The notes: generated by a model from the letters alone, not told the origin. Counted from the first letter of the stretch, positions 12,591 to 25,772 are shown. The stretch: DNA of 64,000 nucleotides from Stictocephala bisonia (GCA_035578905.1 JAQJVL010000104.1:1240001-1304000), one strand, 5' to 3'. Made by a program: numbers and translations.

Positions 12591-14142
12591 GTTACCTTAC
12601 TGAGGTAACTGTCATTATGAAAATATTAAAATCACTCGATTGTGATAGTAAATTATTTCATTTATTTTAATGTTGTTCGTAGTCTAGGTTGTGGATCTAA
12701 GAAGGAATGTGTAACTGATGGGTATATTTCTATATTATGAGTCCCATTTACACGTATCTGTGTTATAAGTGATGTATTAATAAAGTAGATGTTAGTTTAT
12801 AACTATGTTGTATGGTTTAGTTTAGATGACTTCATATAAAAAGACATGCATTTTTTACTACAATTACGCTTTCGTTAATTGCTTATTAATCAATCAATTT
12901 GAGTAGTTATTGAATTGGTTCTTAAATATACATATTATATTTGCATTTAGCATATAAATTACACATTTACCAAATATTGAATAATTTAACGAGGCAAATT
13001 ATTTATAGTATGCTTAACCTCTTAAGCTGGGTTACCTATTTTCAACATGATTAATTTATAATTCACACATTTTCTAGCTTTTTATTCAGTTTTGATATAA
13101 TTTGCTCACCTCTCTAGAAAAATGTTTGCTTCACTTGAAAATATGAACTTCAGACATTTTTCTTCAGAATATTTTATGAGGCCATTTTATTCAAATCACA
13201 TCAAAAATATTCTTTATTTCATTGTTGTTACATTTTCAAATAATATTTGTTTACACATTATTTATGAAAAATCCCACATAGGCTTAAGCCTGTGCATGGA
13301 TCATTCATTATAGTTTTTTTTTTTTTTTTTATCATTTTATAAATTAATGCCTTACACACAACAAATACTCGAACGGTTTATTTGTAGTTTTATTAGCTTT
13401 TAACTTCTTATGTTTTCTTAATTTGAAAAAGCAAATGGAAAATCCTTTAAATTATTATACCTTTTAATTATGGAAAAAAAGAGCTTAAAATTATTTTTCA
13501 TATCTACCGTCTTTTTTTAGCTAGGAAAAATATTTTCACGAAGCGCATTATAATGGTTTGGAATTCTTATGTCGACGGTTAACGCCGAGGAGTAGACAGT
13601 TTATATTTATATTTGAGTTATCTCCGTCTGTGCCAAGTCTTTATCCTTTTAACTTTTATAAATTTTAATATACAAGTCCTTTTTAATAATAATAAAAGGA
13701 TAAAATGAATAGACCTGGCGTTCAACAGCCCTCGAATGCCAAGTCGCGTTGTGTTCCCTTCCCTTTGTTCCCGATCAAGACAGTAGTTTCCCAACATCAG
13801 TGGGCAATATTTGAGGCGTACGTTTCCCCAAACCCTTACCTTTACCGACATACTATCATAGTAAATCATACTGTTACTACAGATACTTTCAATCATCTAG
13901 TCGTCCTACCCACCCAACGGTTGGGAAAGGTCAAGTCCAGCAGTTGCCTTAAAAAAGGGAGTACTCAAAGCAGCCCAGTAGTTTAACATATTTTATAAGA
14001 TCAGTTCCTTTTTATAATTGTTATTGATTCCGAATAGATCTGATTTACTACTGTTTGTGCAGGTCATTTTACAAGTCAAAATAAAACAGTTAAAAACGCT
14101 TCCTAAAAAACAAAAAGTTCTATTCGTGGCAAATTAGTGACA
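12591..14142. other. Non-coding stretch
   Basis: It is AT-rich up to about 13690, with a pure T run at about 13314-13330. From 13700 to 13980 the sequence is less AT-rich and has open frames on both strands (about 93 codons each), but neither shows a domain. It includes the palindrome CCCAACGGTTGGG near 13913. This patch could be a decayed element or a conserved non-coding segment. I cannot decide. Confidence 0.4.
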
Positions 14143-14848
14143 GTGTGGTTTATCTCAACGATATCTATTCTCAACCGCCATGTGTGTAGTTTATCTCAAC
14201 GATATCTATTCTCAACCGCCATGTGTGTAGTTTATCTCAACGATATCTATTCTCAACCGCCATGTGTGTAGTTTATCTCAACGATATCTATTCTCAACCG
14301 CCATGTGTGTAGTTTATCTCATCGATATCTATTCTCAACCGCCATGTGTGTAGTTTATCTCAACGATATCTATTCTCAACCGCCATGTGTGTAGTTTATC
14401 TCAACGATATCTATTCTCAACCGCCATGTGTGTAGTTTATCTCAACGATATCTATTCTCAACCGCCATGTGTGTAGTTTATCTCAACGATATCTATTCTC
14501 AGCCACCTTGTGTGTAGTTTATCTCAACAATATCTATTCTCAACCGCCATGTGTGTAGTTTATCTCAACGATATCTATTCTCAGCCACCTTGTGTGTAGT
14601 TTATCTCAACGATATATATTCTCAACCGCCATGTGTGTAGTTTATCTCAACGATATCTATTCTCAACCGCCATGTGTGTAGTTTATCTCAACGATATCTA
14701 TTCTCAGCCACCTTGTGTGTAGTTTATCTCAACAATATCTATTCTCAATCGCCATGTGTGTAGTTTATCTCAACGATATCTATTCTCAGCCACCTTGTGT
14801 GTAGTTTATCTCAACGATATCTATTCTCAACCGCCATGTGTGTAGTTT
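14143..14848. repeat. 41-bp minisatellite, about 17 copies, with a duplicated 5-unit block
   Basis: The unit contains GTTTATCTCAACGATATC and ends in either AACCGCCAT (type A) or AGCCACCTT (type B). The first eight units are all type A and nearly identical. Units 8-12 read A, B, A with CAATATC, B, A, and units 13-17 repeat the same order, so a block of about 205 bp was duplicated as a whole. Each unit carries one GATATC palindrome or a one-base variant. No coding role is evident. Confidence 0.95.
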
Positions 14849-15137
14849 CAGCAATATTAGACTACTGGCACACTCTCTCCCTAGCTGAAACTACGAATTG
14901 AAGCTGAATTAGAAAATACATATATCTTATTAGTCATTTACCTATGTCAGTCAGTGCAGTTTGAGATCGATTTTTCCCTAGACACCAGAGTTATTTTATC
15001 CCCTGATTGCAAATTAGCTTTATAAAATATTGGCAGAATTTGGTACGACATATGATCTGGAATAGTGGCGAATTGTATATAGAAGCAAACGCATCTCGAG
15101 AAATATTTTTTGGATCACAAAACTATCAGAAAACATG
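14849..15137. other. Non-coding spacer between two arrays
   Basis: About 290 bp of unique-looking sequence. Nothing recognised. Confidence 0.5.
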
Positions 15138-15808
15138 TGGTCGTAAAGTATTGTAAGACATGGCTCTAGCTAGGTTTTTTGTACTGGTCGTAAAGTACTG
15201 TAAGACATGGCTCTAGCTAGGTTTAATTGTACTGGTCGTAAAGTACTATAAGACATGGCTCTAGCTAGGTTTAATTGTACTAGTCTTAAAGTACTGTAAG
15301 ACATGGCTCTAGATAGGTTTAATTGTACTAGTCGTAAAGTACTGTAAGACATGGCTCTAGATAGGTTTAATTGTACTGGTCGTAAAGTACTGTAAGACAT
15401 GGCTCTAGCTAGGTTTAAGTGTACTAGTCGTAAAGTACTGTAAGACATGGCTCTAGATAGGTTTAATTGTACTGGTCCTAAAGTACTATAAGACATGGCT
15501 CTAGATAGGTTTAATTGTACTGGTCGTAAAGTACTGTAAGACATGGCTCTAGATAGGTTTAATTGTACTGGTCGTAAAGTACTGTAAGACATGGCTCTAG
15601 ATAGGTTTAATTGTACTGGTCGTAAAGTACTGTAAGACAAGGCTCTAGCTAGGTTTAATTGTACTGGTCGTAAAGTACTGTAAGACAAGGCTCTAGATAG
15701 GTTTAATTGTACTGGTCGTAAAGTACTGTAAGACATGGCTCTAGCTAGGTTTAATTGTACTGGTCGTAAAGTACTGTAAGACAAGGCTCTAGCTAGGTTT
15801 AAGTGTAC
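15138..15808. repeat. 48-bp minisatellite, about 14 copies
   Basis: The unit contains GGTCGTAAAGTACTGTAAGA and then CATGGCTCTAG(C/A)TAGGTTTAA. Because 48 is divisible by three and the minus strand has no stop in one frame, a 204-codon repeat frame appears at 15170-15784. It begins and ends within the array and gives no sign of being a gene. Units differ mainly at CTAGCTAGG versus CTAGATAGG and at CATGG versus CAAGG. Confidence 0.95.
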
Positions 15809-16351
15809 GTTTGCAAGTTTTCACTTATATACCTAATTTTTGTCTCAGATGGTTCACGTTAGTTCGCCGATGGGAGTCACCTCCGCCAATGGTACGGATG
15901 ACGAGCCCGCAATGACTAATGCTCCGGGTAATCAGCAATGAAATAACATTTCAGTGGGAGATAATTCATTAGCATTTAATGAATGATAAAAGTCTCATTA
16001 AACTAATGGCTTGGAATTGGCCCATTAAATGTAGAATCTTTCATTAAGCCTGCGACGGACTCTGTGTCTACAACATTAATCCACTTTTGTCTCACTTTAT
16101 CTGTTATTGAACTTTTATAGTTTTTATGTCCGGTGCGTGTCTTAGAGCCGCGTTCCGCTCTTGCCGCCCCCTCCCCTGGCGTTCCGCTCCATCGTGTAGG
16201 CATATCTCTTGTCACCATGACTCCTGGAAGCAAGGGTTCAGTCCACGGTTCAGTTATTAGTATATTTCGCATTCTTTAGGAAATATTGTTGTCATGTACC
16301 ACTCACGATTGGTTCTGAATGTACGAAATTATCACTAGTAACACAGTTCTA
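15809..16351. other. Non-coding stretch, homeodomain-type ATTA words and GC patch
   Basis: From about 15845 to 16110 there are many ATTA/TAAT words and little other repetition, in the style of a conserved non-coding element. From 16130 to 16230 the sequence is GC-rich and C-biased. The 89-codon minus-strand frame over it has no recognisable domain. Confidence 0.35.
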
Positions 16352-16884
16352 ACCCACCCGCCCACCCATTCACGTACAGTGGTACAACCCACCTGCCCAC
16401 CCATACATGAACAGTGGTATTTACCCACCCGCCCACCCATACACGTACAGTGGTACAACCAACCTGCCCACTCATACACGAACAGTGGTATTAACCCACC
16501 CGCCCACCCTATATACGAACAGTGGTACAACCCACCTGCCCACCCATACACGAACAGTGGTATTAACCCACCCGCCCACCCATTCACATACAGTAGTACA
16601 ACCCACCCACCCACCCATACACGAACAGTGGTATTAACCCACCCGCCCACCCATACACGTACAGTGGTACAAACCACCTGCACACCCATACACGAACTTT
16701 GGTATTAACCCACCCACCCACGCATACATGAACAGTGGTAATAACCCACACGCCCACCCATACACGTACAGTGGTACAACCAACCTGCCCACTCATACAC
16801 GAACAGTGGTATTAACCCACCCGCCCACCCATACACGAACAGTGGTACAACCCACCTGCCCACCCATACACGAACAGTGATATA
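16352..16884 (-). repeat. G4-type minisatellite array 1 (C-rich on +), about 15 copies of 35-36 bp
   Basis: Units alternate between ACCCACCCGCCCACCCAT and ACCCACCTGCCCACCCAT, separated by ACACGTACAGTGGTACA or ACACGAACAGTGGTATTA. On the minus strand the first form is GGGTGGGCGGGTGGG, a four-tract G-quadruplex motif. In the second form one tract is broken by a single base (GGGCAGGTGGG). This array belongs to the same family as those at 32.4-33.6, 34.1, 51.6 and 52.4 kb. Overlapping open frames on both strands are by-products of the repeat. Confidence 0.95.
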
Positions 16885-19800
16885 AACATGCACTCTCCTT
16901 AAGGATGGCTTCCTCGTTATCAGAATAAAGTATATTTAGTTAGATATATTTGATTTTTTTTACTGTAAATTTAAAAAATGCTTCTTATGGAAAAATGCAA
17001 TGAAATATAACCCAAATACAGTAGTAACTTTCATAAAATTAATGTTATCGTATTAAACTCTATCACATAGAAAAGGAAACAGAGGTCGCTTTCTTTTAGC
17101 CGGAGCTAACGCCTCGGCAGCAATTATAAATAGATTGCAAACTAAGGTACATTTTAATAAATCTGAAGTAATAATTACTATATTTATCCTAGAGGATTTG
17201 GGGGTATAAGGAAGGCACTGACAAGGTGTTGGTGACCACTGTTTCCTCCTTTTCTCTGACTCTATTTACATGTCCGAATTGAAACATAGAATTTTTTACA
17301 TTTAATTGTAAATGTATAACGATCTGTTGTTAGTGTTTCGACAAAATAGTTACCATTTTTTTGAAAACTTATTTTATTATTGAAATAGAATTGTGATTTA
17401 ATGTAGAAATTAAAATTGTATATCATATTATAAAAAAATCAAGCAATATGTCACATGACTGAATTTTTAGAAAATTGTATGATTAAAAAATAGGACATGC
17501 CAGAGGTTGTTTGAGCCCCTGTCCAATAATTTATATGTGTTTATGACAGCTCATCAGTAAATATTTGTAGTTTAAACTCAATGTATATATTTTCTTATTC
17601 AAATTTATTGGCAGTTTACATAAAGCCTATAAGATGTGTGGTTTGAGCCTTGTAACATATGTTAATCTATAATCTCCAATTGTAGACTCAATTTTCGATA
17701 AAGTCTTAATTACCTGAAATTATAGAACTTGCAAATCATTTAGGACATATTTTGTTTCTACATGATCAGATTTGATCCTAGTCAACTTACGACATGTGTT
17801 TTAAGTTATTTTTAATAAACAATAGGAATGGAAAACATTCTAAAGTTAAAAACAACATAGGTTGTTTTCTTTTACTTGTAAGTCGAAGTTATTTTGGTTC
17901 CAACAAACAATGTTTTATTAGTGGCATTCTTGAAAGAGTAATTAATAACAAAAAAAAATCGTTTCTATAGAACTAATTTCAAATTGTTAAAATATAGGGA
18001 AGCAAAATCTGTGCCTAAAGGCTTAATAAAAATGCACGTTTCTAATTCACCGTAGAAACTTTTAGAAAGTAATATTCCAATAATACAATTTGTTTACACT
18101 TTGTCATGAAAACTATGAAAAATATTATTGCTAAAGCAACTATGACCAAAATAATTGACGATATTCGGTGATATATTTACTTGCCGTATACGTTTAAATT
18201 ATAAATAATAACTATTATTATCAGCTGTTTAAGTAGCAAGACAAAGACGACTTGCAGTTCACGCATCTCTCACGAGTTGTTAGGTGTCGGTAGAGCTGAG
18301 CCCGCCAAGGTAGAGACGTTACCTGTCAGGCCAGGTCAAAGTTTCTGGTAACTTGGTCAAAGATCATCAGGTAACTTGGTGCGTCAGACAACAGCGGTGG
18401 CGTTCACATTAACTTATCATTCCAAATAATTTTAGGCACTAATAGCTATGCGTGAATTGACAACGGTAATAAAAATACACGGTATTTTTCAGTTGTTAGA
18501 AGGTTTGGATCAACAATATTGCTTAATAGTTTAAAGAAGAGGTTAAGAATGACTCACTATCGTAATCAATGGCACGCCTGTATGGATCAGTGCGCATCCT
18601 CCACTAACGGGTGCTTTAACGCGTTCCCATCCCATAGATAAGTCGTCAGAAGATCTTATTGTTATCGGGTGTCCAGGAATGGTCATTAGAGACATGGTAA
18701 TTGACCCTCTTATCTTTTATCACATTGTGCTGAATAAAAAGGTAATATCAATAATCTGTTTACTTAAATTGAAAATATTCCTTAATTAGTTTGTTTAGAT
18801 TTAAAAAAATTATTGATTAAAAATCATGTCACTAATATTTGCATAGATGATAGTTGAACAAGTATTTACTTACTGTATAATCATTACGATGGCTATCCTC
18901 AGACCAGACTGTACTTTTTCATACAATTTCTATACATAATTGCGCCTTTATTATTATTATTCTAATGTTGAGGTAAGAGACTAAAGTAAAAGTGCGCTCC
19001 GTAAAACAGTTATTTTTCAAGGAAATATAAAATTAAATCATTAATTTAGCCTTATTCTAGTAACAACTAATAGTTTCATGATTTTTTTAAATGTCGAGGT
19101 GTCGATGGAGAAGAAGGCAATGAAAGATTCACACAAATAACATAATTTATATAAATGCTTGGTCTTTTGTGTTACCTAAAATAATGAATAAAGTATATTC
19201 AGCATAAACAAGTTTGACTCAAGCAAGTTAATTGTATTAAACTCATTGTTCGTAATTAGTATTTACGTATTTGGCGTATTTTCTTTACGATTCCGATTAA
19301 AATCCTTGATAAATTTAATTAATTCACAATCTGAAAACTTTTAAAGGTAAATAAACGATAAACGACAAATTCTAAGGTGATAAACGAAATGTTTTCTAAC
19401 TTCCCCCATTTTTGGGATACCCAGTATGGTCATGTATTTGAGTGATTTATTTGTTAGAATTCTGATTTAATAAGCAATCTTATCCGACCTTTTAAGTGCA
19501 AGCGCCGAAACCGGCCTCGAACTGATTTATAATAATAATTACAAGTAAATGCCTATCTGCATTTCTGACGATCTTAGAACCACTGCCACACTTTACTTCT
19601 CCTCAGGGCCCAGTTTTTATGTAATTGAGGACATTTTACAGTTTCCTTTTTGTAATGTTATTGGCAATTTTGTGATTTTCATATAATTGCAGCTTCATAA
19701 TGATTTTACTTGTTTCTTTCAAAGTAAACCTTACACGCATTAAAATAGATTGTGCAAGAATAATAATAATTATCCTAGGTTTTTCCAACTCATAACCATT

Positions 19801-20166
19801 TATAATCCTTCTACGACAACTTAATAATACACCGGTCTTTACATCAATACTTTTATATTCATACCAATATTTTATATTAGTAGATACGTCTTCATTATAG
19901 TTTTAACGCCAGGTCTAAGGGTAAGGAAAAAGCACGATTTAGTATTGATATAAATGAAATATTGCATTAAATATATGTACAATTACATGATTCCTGGACT
20001 TTATAAATACAACATTATAGACTTGTAAAATTAGAACGAAACCTAGTTGAAAAGTCGAACATTTATCTTTTATTTAACATATAAAATCCAGTTAAGTAAC
20101 ATATGTATGTATATTAACACAATTTAATGATTTCTGCAAAATTCAGTCAAATTATTTCATGCAAAC
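16885..20166. other. Long non-coding stretch
   Basis: No gene or array. A GC-richer patch at about 18235-18400 holds nuclear-receptor-type AGGTCAAAG, a TCF-type CAAAGATCA and repeated GGTAACTTGGT words, so it may be a regulatory element. The remainder is AT-rich. Confidence 0.4.
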
Positions 20167-20585
20167 GCGCATACAAAACTCGTCATCCATTTCATCATCA
20201 CGCCCTACGACATCGGCACTTTGACTTCCTCACGTACACAGTGGTCAAATTATTCGTCACGCAAATATTGACTGACTGATGCGCATACAAAACTCGTCAT
20301 CACGGCCTACCACATCGGCACTTTGACTTCCTCGCCTACACTCACCTACACAGTGACCAAATTATTCGTCAGGCAAATAATGACTGACTGACGCGCATAC
20401 AAAACTCGTCATCCATTTCATCATCACGGCCTACGACATCGGCACTTTGACTTCCTCACGTACACAGTGGTCACATTATTCGTCACGCAAATATTGACTG
20501 ACTGATGCGCATACAAAACTCGTCATCCATCTCGATCACGGCCTAGGACATCGGCACTTTGACTTCTTCATCTACACATAGGCCA
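20167..20585. repeat. About 113-bp tandem repeat, 3.6 copies
   Basis: Each unit starts GCGCATACAAAACTCGTCAT and contains ACATCGGCACTTTGACTTCCT and ATTATTCGTCA.GCAAATA. Units begin at about 20167, 20281, 20393 and 20507. The second unit has a short deletion and an extra CTCACCTACA. No open frame. Confidence 0.9.
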
Positions 20586-21776
20586 TATTCTCTTCAGTTA
20601 CCTCTTTATCTCTTGATATTGCTCTTTGCTCACCATTCTGTTTCGTATCGAACTGAGACTGTTAAGTTCGACTTACTACCTAGGCTATCGTCAAGTTAAG
20701 GGATGCTATTTAAATTGGTCAATCTTAGTTCGATATTCGTCATCTAAAACTTCATTTGTACATTTTAACGTAAATTTAATATAAATTTACGTTGCATTAG
20801 AGTTTTTAAACACGAATCAGTTATATTCCTTGAAACCAACTATGCATTACACTACTCTGAGACCATACGTCAATTTTTTACCCAACGATATAATCAAGTT
20901 GAAATGTTTAAAACTAGTCTTAACCTAGAAGAAATTGTGCCACTTATACAAGAATATGTCCCCAGTTAGTACTGAAGCCTCCTGGCCTTCTTACCGGAGA
21001 GCTATTAATTACTTTGGTTGCAACTAATTATTTTAAATTAGCTTAGCGTGGTTCATTGTTTAATTAACTATAATGTCCGTGCCATGGATCGAATGTCGGG
21101 GGCTCCCTGTGGGTTAGCTGGCTTCTTTGTTGATTATTTTATTCACAAACATGTAACGTAAATATACAAAGACAGAGTTTGTAAGTTATTTCCATAACAA
21201 AATTCGACCTGAAACGATAGTTAAGCTTGGTCAGTCAAGTGGGACTGATTTCCTTTGGTTTGTAAAACTGTTATCTTTTTATCAAGATCACAGGATATGA
21301 CTGAAAGTGGATTTTGAATAAATCTGTTGATTATGCTTGAAAAGATTTAGTCTTTCTTAGAAAATAACGTCATTGGTCATGGATAAACGTCATTAACTAA
21401 TAAATTCATTATAATTCTGATAATGAATATCCGGCTTTACCAAATGGTGCTTTTTAAATTGATTGATGATTTTGACTGAAACCATTGTAAAAAGAACAAG
21501 TATAACGATAAATTGTTTTAAACCAGTACCAGGGTTAATAAATTGTTATTGGCCAATGGAATACAGTACGTTTTTTTTCACTAAACCTTTTTATATTATC
21601 AGATATTTGTAAGTAAGCTACAAATAATTTTTAAATATACGTTTTGTTAACAAATTGTTTTCTCTGAGAAACAATTTCGTAGAGAATTGTTGTAAGTAGT
21701 TATTCCAATTGAAATATATTCAAACAAATATACATAAATATGATAATTGGTTGTTACTAATCGCTGACACAGCTTG
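20586..21776. other. Non-coding stretch with a perfect small hairpin
   Basis: Nothing gene-like. At 20767-20793, AACGTAAATTT and AAATTTACGTT pair perfectly over 11 bp around a 5-nt loop. The rest is AT-rich and unremarkable. Confidence 0.45.
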
Positions 21777-22100
21777 CTGTGTATTCTAAGGTGAATATGG
21801 ACTAGGATGATTATGTAGTATGGTTACTAACTCAAATCGACTCATTCTCAGAACGGTTCATTTATTACTCTAACTTAGCCTCAATAATTGTTGTTGTTTG
21901 TTGTATTGTGTGTTGTTTCTATTTATAGTCCAATAGCCAGGGCACCTATAACAGCTTATCGTGGGACCTGAACCACGTAATATTGGTCATGTTCACGGCC
22001 GTACGTACTTCCAGTAACGTTGCAGCCGATAGCAACTATTGAGCGGACACAATGACTATCAGTACTAATTCGACTGACAACAAAACCTTCAACCTCTGCA
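21777..22100 (+). repeat. Interspersed repeat family X, copy 1
   Basis: It shares an ordered series of words with 55663-56030: TAAGG.GAATATG, GGTTACTAACT, CAATAGCCAGGGCA or CAACAGCCAGGGCA, ACGTGG or CGTGGGACC followed by GAACCACGTA, and CCGATAGCAAC then GCGGAC. This copy lacks roughly 100 bp present in copy 2. The CGTGG...CCACG dyad around TTC resembles a tRNA T-arm, so a SINE origin is possible. It does not encode a protein. Confidence 0.6.
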
Positions 22101-22377
22101 ACACTTAACACTACATAATCATATGTAATTCCACTAAAACAATCTAGTACTACACATTTGTTCTTTATAATATTATAAGTTATATGAATAGTTATATGGT
22201 CATTATAACAATTAGTTACACACCTTTCGTGTTCCGATCAACATTGTCACAACTAATTTTAGGTATTTTACTGGTTTTCAGTCTGCTGTAGGATTTCAAT
22301 AAAATTTCTTTTGATGTTTGTATTTTATAGTTCCCTAAATTCCAATCGTTCCTCAGATATACACTTTATCTAGATTA
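22101..22377. other. AT-rich spacer
   Basis: Nothing recognised. Confidence 0.5.
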
Positions 22378-22700
22378 TTATGTAAAAACATAATTTCTCG
22401 GAACATGATTAATCTTTTTACTTTCTCCCATATGCGTTAGCATAGAGAAAGTATTGTGATCGTTAAAAAACATTTTTTTACAAGTTAGTTTAAAAATCCA
22501 TTTTAGGGCCTCCTGAACCCAAAAAGTGTGTTTTAAAACTTTGTTGTGTCTGTCCATGTGTGCATCTGTCTGTGTGTATGTGCATTTCGTTAGATACCAA
22601 ACGAATCGATAGATTTTTATGAAATTTGGTATGTAGGTGTATTTAGCCAATATCTCCAAATCTTTTTTCACTTTTCTGAAATGTTATTTTTTTATTTTTT
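22378..22700 (-). repeat. Interspersed repeat of the TGTCTGTCCATGTGTG / AAATTTGGTATGTAGG type
   Basis: The words TTGTGTCTGTCCATGTGTGC and ATGAAATTTGGTATGTAGGTG, separated by a stretch with ATACCAAACGAATCGATAG, follow a pattern widely seen in arthropod non-LTR elements and their derivatives. The 97-codon minus-strand frame is the usual low-significance translation of this repeat, not a gene. The family assignment comes from sequence style only. Confidence 0.5.
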
Positions 22701-25099
22701 TAGTACAAACCGCATGTCCCTAACTTTAGTAGTTTTTAGTTATACATTTTTTACGGGCAAAAACACGGAAAATGCAATATTTTGAAGCTTTAGTCTAATG
22801 ATTTTTATTACATTTTTAGTGAAGATGCAAATTACAATTAAAAGTATTTTAGTTTCCACCCCATTAAGGCCGGAAGCCACAACTCAAATTGTTGAAGGTT
22901 GTTAACATAAAATCTGACTATGTGATTAGTTGAGTTTTTGAAGATTTTTTTTCTATGCCTTTATTTCAATAGAGTAAGCGTTTCGTATGTACATTCCCCA
23001 TAATTGTAATTAATTGAACATCTTTTTTATTTAGGTGTATTTTTACATCCTTTAATTTTAATTCAATTCAACAATATGTATATAACAAAGAGAAAGGGAG
23101 AGAAAGTTTGTACCAGTTAGCTGGTACCATTTATTTACATAGGCAAACGGAACTAAAAAAACAACATTAGTCCGTTCAATACCCATCTAAAATAGTTAAT
23201 GAGCAAAATCTGACATTGTGGTCAGAATATTTTAAAAAGTTTACGCGTTGTTTTATTTTAGTAATTTATTTTACTGTGTTAATTTAAGAGATAGGGCTTA
23301 CATTTTATAACACTAAAGTGAAATATCCAGCTTAAATTTCATTTTATTGAAATAATAAAAATGTAAACAATTAAAATCTAGTTCGTGTCCATCCTACATC
23401 TCACAACACTTGCCGTCCAATTCCTGGATTACCCTTTACAATTACGGTTCCTCTTATTACAAACAGTTTTTGCGACGGTAGACTTTCTCGATTCGGAAAT
23501 ACAAAACGCCGCTTATTTATAGACCGTTTAGTACAAAACTACCGTCGGTGGAATTTGTTAATTTCACAAAGCTAACGGTTTTCAGTGTTGAGACAAAAAC
23601 TGCGCTAATGGACATTCAATGGCGGGAATGCAGCGGCCCTGCTGACGGAAACGGCATTTCGTTATAATGAGCCGGCGTAGGTCTAGTGTAAGTCTGTCTT
23701 GGAAGACAAAGTACTAACTTAATGTTTGTCTAATTGTCGGACTTGATTTCCGAAACTCGTAATGCGTTAGTATGCGCAATAAAGTTCGGTAAAACATTCC
23801 CCTCGTTCTTGTGTCACTTTAGGCCGGGCTGGAGTTTGGATTGTTTCGTATATATTCTCCATATGACCTATGTTAAATGGCAAAACATATATTTTGCAAA
23901 CTTTTATTGGTAAAATTATGTGTTATTCGTCATCAGTCATCAGTTATAACGTATTTTATTTGTTTTATTTTTATGTTTGTGAAACGCGCGCTTAAAATTG
24001 CTCTAATTAAAAAAAAATAGTTAAAAAGTAAACACAAACAAATTGAAAAAAAAATCAATATACTCAAAGATTTGTGAAAATCTAAATCGTTAAAATTGAC
24101 TAATAAACAAGCCCCTTTAAATGACTTACCTGGGAGGTATGTTATTACTTGATTAGAGAAAATTGACATTGGTCTATAGTTAAACTTCACGAAAAGTGTA
24201 AAAACAAGGGTTTATATTTAAGGATTTTGTCCGTAATACTTAGGCCTATCGTATCACAACACTTAAAGTGTAATTTGATAGGAGAAAAACTGATCTAATG
24301 GATCATAAGATGAAATTGGTAAAATAAATAGAATTTTTGTAGGGTTAAATGTGTGACACTTTATTAAGTATCGTTCTTGAATACTTCAAATAAAAAAATC
24401 AACTTATGGTCCACTAGATTGGACCTACCTCTAATAATCGTACAGAGTTCGCCATTACTCACTATATTGGTAAACACGTACTGTACAGTTGTAGGCGTGT
24501 TTTAGCCTGTTGACGGCTATCGACTCGCAGTTTGGTAAGTCACAATTTCTGGTCACTCCCTCCCCCCACAGTTTAGTTCACAAAAGTGCCTTTAAATACT
24601 TATTGAAAAGGTTCTAATATATTTTAATAGAAGCTTGAAGTAAATCGTAATCATAGTACATAGGATACAATGGCTTCTACCAAATCTATTGCTTGCGATT
24701 TTGTGAGTATTGTATTTATTCATATTGTTGGATTTGTATTTATTGTAAGCTGTGTTCGCAGCCTATTTATGACAATGAAGACAATTGCATTTCATATTGG
24801 CGAATGTTTAAAATTAATTCTCGTATCAATCGAGGTAACGGCCGGAAATGCTATTTGGAAAAAGATACTCCCCTATGCACTCTCTAGATCCTCTCTTAAT
24901 CGCGCAAGCGGCACGTATTGGTTTATATTTTCAGGGAAAGTTAATTTTATTTCAATACTTTTCAACATGCCATGTTATTTTTCAATGCATCCGTTAGTTA
25001 GTGTGATTTTCCAACATTATTATAGTATATAGAATTTGTATAATTATTATGTTTTATGCGTAACACCATTTAGAAAAATATTTTTCTTTAAGACAATAT
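22701..25099. other. Non-coding stretch with a CpG-retaining patch
   Basis: The segment 23440-23700 is richer in CpG than its surroundings (GCGACGG, ACGCCGC, CCGTCGG, GAGCCGGCGTAGG) and has no tandem structure, so it may be a conserved non-coding element. The 120-codon frame at 24670-25032 (+) is hydrophobic but matches nothing I know and has AT-driven codon use. I treat it as chance. The rest is AT-rich. Confidence 0.4.
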
Positions 25100-25385
25100 C
25101 ATTTTGCACAATATTGCCAGAAACTACTTTGAGTATTTCAAATCAAATCAGTTTTATTGCAGTGGACATTTAACGTGTATTGCAAAAGTCAATTTTACTA
25201 TAAAATATATTTTATGCCTAGTTAAAAATTTAGTTTCACCCACAATACAAAAAAATTTTCCAAACATACAACATTTCTGCACATTCATACAACCAATTTT
25301 CCCGCCTCCAGTTCCGGTGTCAGCATACCCACTGTGTGGTCTCCAAGTTATTCGCCAAAAACTCACACACAATATAAAAAGCATG
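25100..25385 (-). other. Probable 3' flank/3' UTR of the adjacent LINE fragment
   Basis: This segment lies directly downstream, on the minus strand, of the reverse-transcriptase-type ORF that ends at 25386. The 96-codon plus-strand frame over it is antisense and unsupported. Where the element ends is not clear, because no poly(A) or simple-repeat tail is obvious. Confidence 0.3.
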
Positions 25386-25772
25386 TTAGGCTAGAAAGCC
25401 TTTTAATTGAGTTTTAAACGCCTTCAGCGTTCTGGCGATTTTTATACAGCTTGGTAGTTTATTGTAAAGATGGACACCTGCCTCTGAGGGCAAATGCTCG
25501 TAAGTAACTGTTCTGTGCTTCCCAGTCCTATAGTTGTCCCTGGCTCTGGAGCCATATTCGTGAATGTCTCGTCCCCGAATCAATGTACACTTAGAAATAA
25601 AAAAAGTTGTTGTTTCTAGAATATAGAGGCAAGGTAAAGGCAAGATTCTTAATTTTTTAAAGATTGGCTTGCATGATTCTCTGAGATCAACTTGTTCGAT
25701 TATCTGAATATTTGTATGTACTACCACTATATTATGTACGAATGAATTTGGTAGAGTGATTAAGGACAACAT
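25386..25772 (-). pseudogene. 5'-truncated non-LTR retrotransposon ORF2, C-terminal fragment (Jockey/I-like)
   Basis: The 128-residue frame matches the C-terminal tail that follows the reverse transcriptase in insect Jockey/I-type LINE polyproteins. It has a hydrophobic block LPLPCLYILETTTFFIS at about residues 43-60, then an Arg/Tyr-rich segment (YGSRARDNYRTGKHRT). The signature HLPSEAGVHLYNKLPSCIK follows at about residues 92-110, and the frame ends in LKAFKTQLKGFL before the stop. In intact elements this region follows the RT palm and thumb. No RT catalytic motif or endonuclease is present upstream, so the copy is 5'-truncated, as is usual for target-primed insertions. The frame is intact over 128 codons, which suggests modest age. 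The first methionine is probably internal. Family placement is from recognised motifs, not a search. Confidence 0.75.

Noticed and set aside
13618..13986. Coding exon on either strand
   Set aside because: About 93 codons are open on both strands but neither has a domain or convincing splice sites. It is kept only as a low-complexity-free patch.
15170..15784. 204-codon repeat protein
   Set aside because: It is the 48-bp minisatellite only, with no flanking coding sequence.
16303..16893. Proline/threonine-rich or Val/Trp/Gly-rich proteins on opposite strands
   Set aside because: These are translations of the G4-type minisatellite.
24670..25032. 120-residue membrane protein
   Set aside because: Hydrophobicity follows from T-rich composition. 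There is no recognisable family, no splice signals, and the overlapping alternative frame is equally open.
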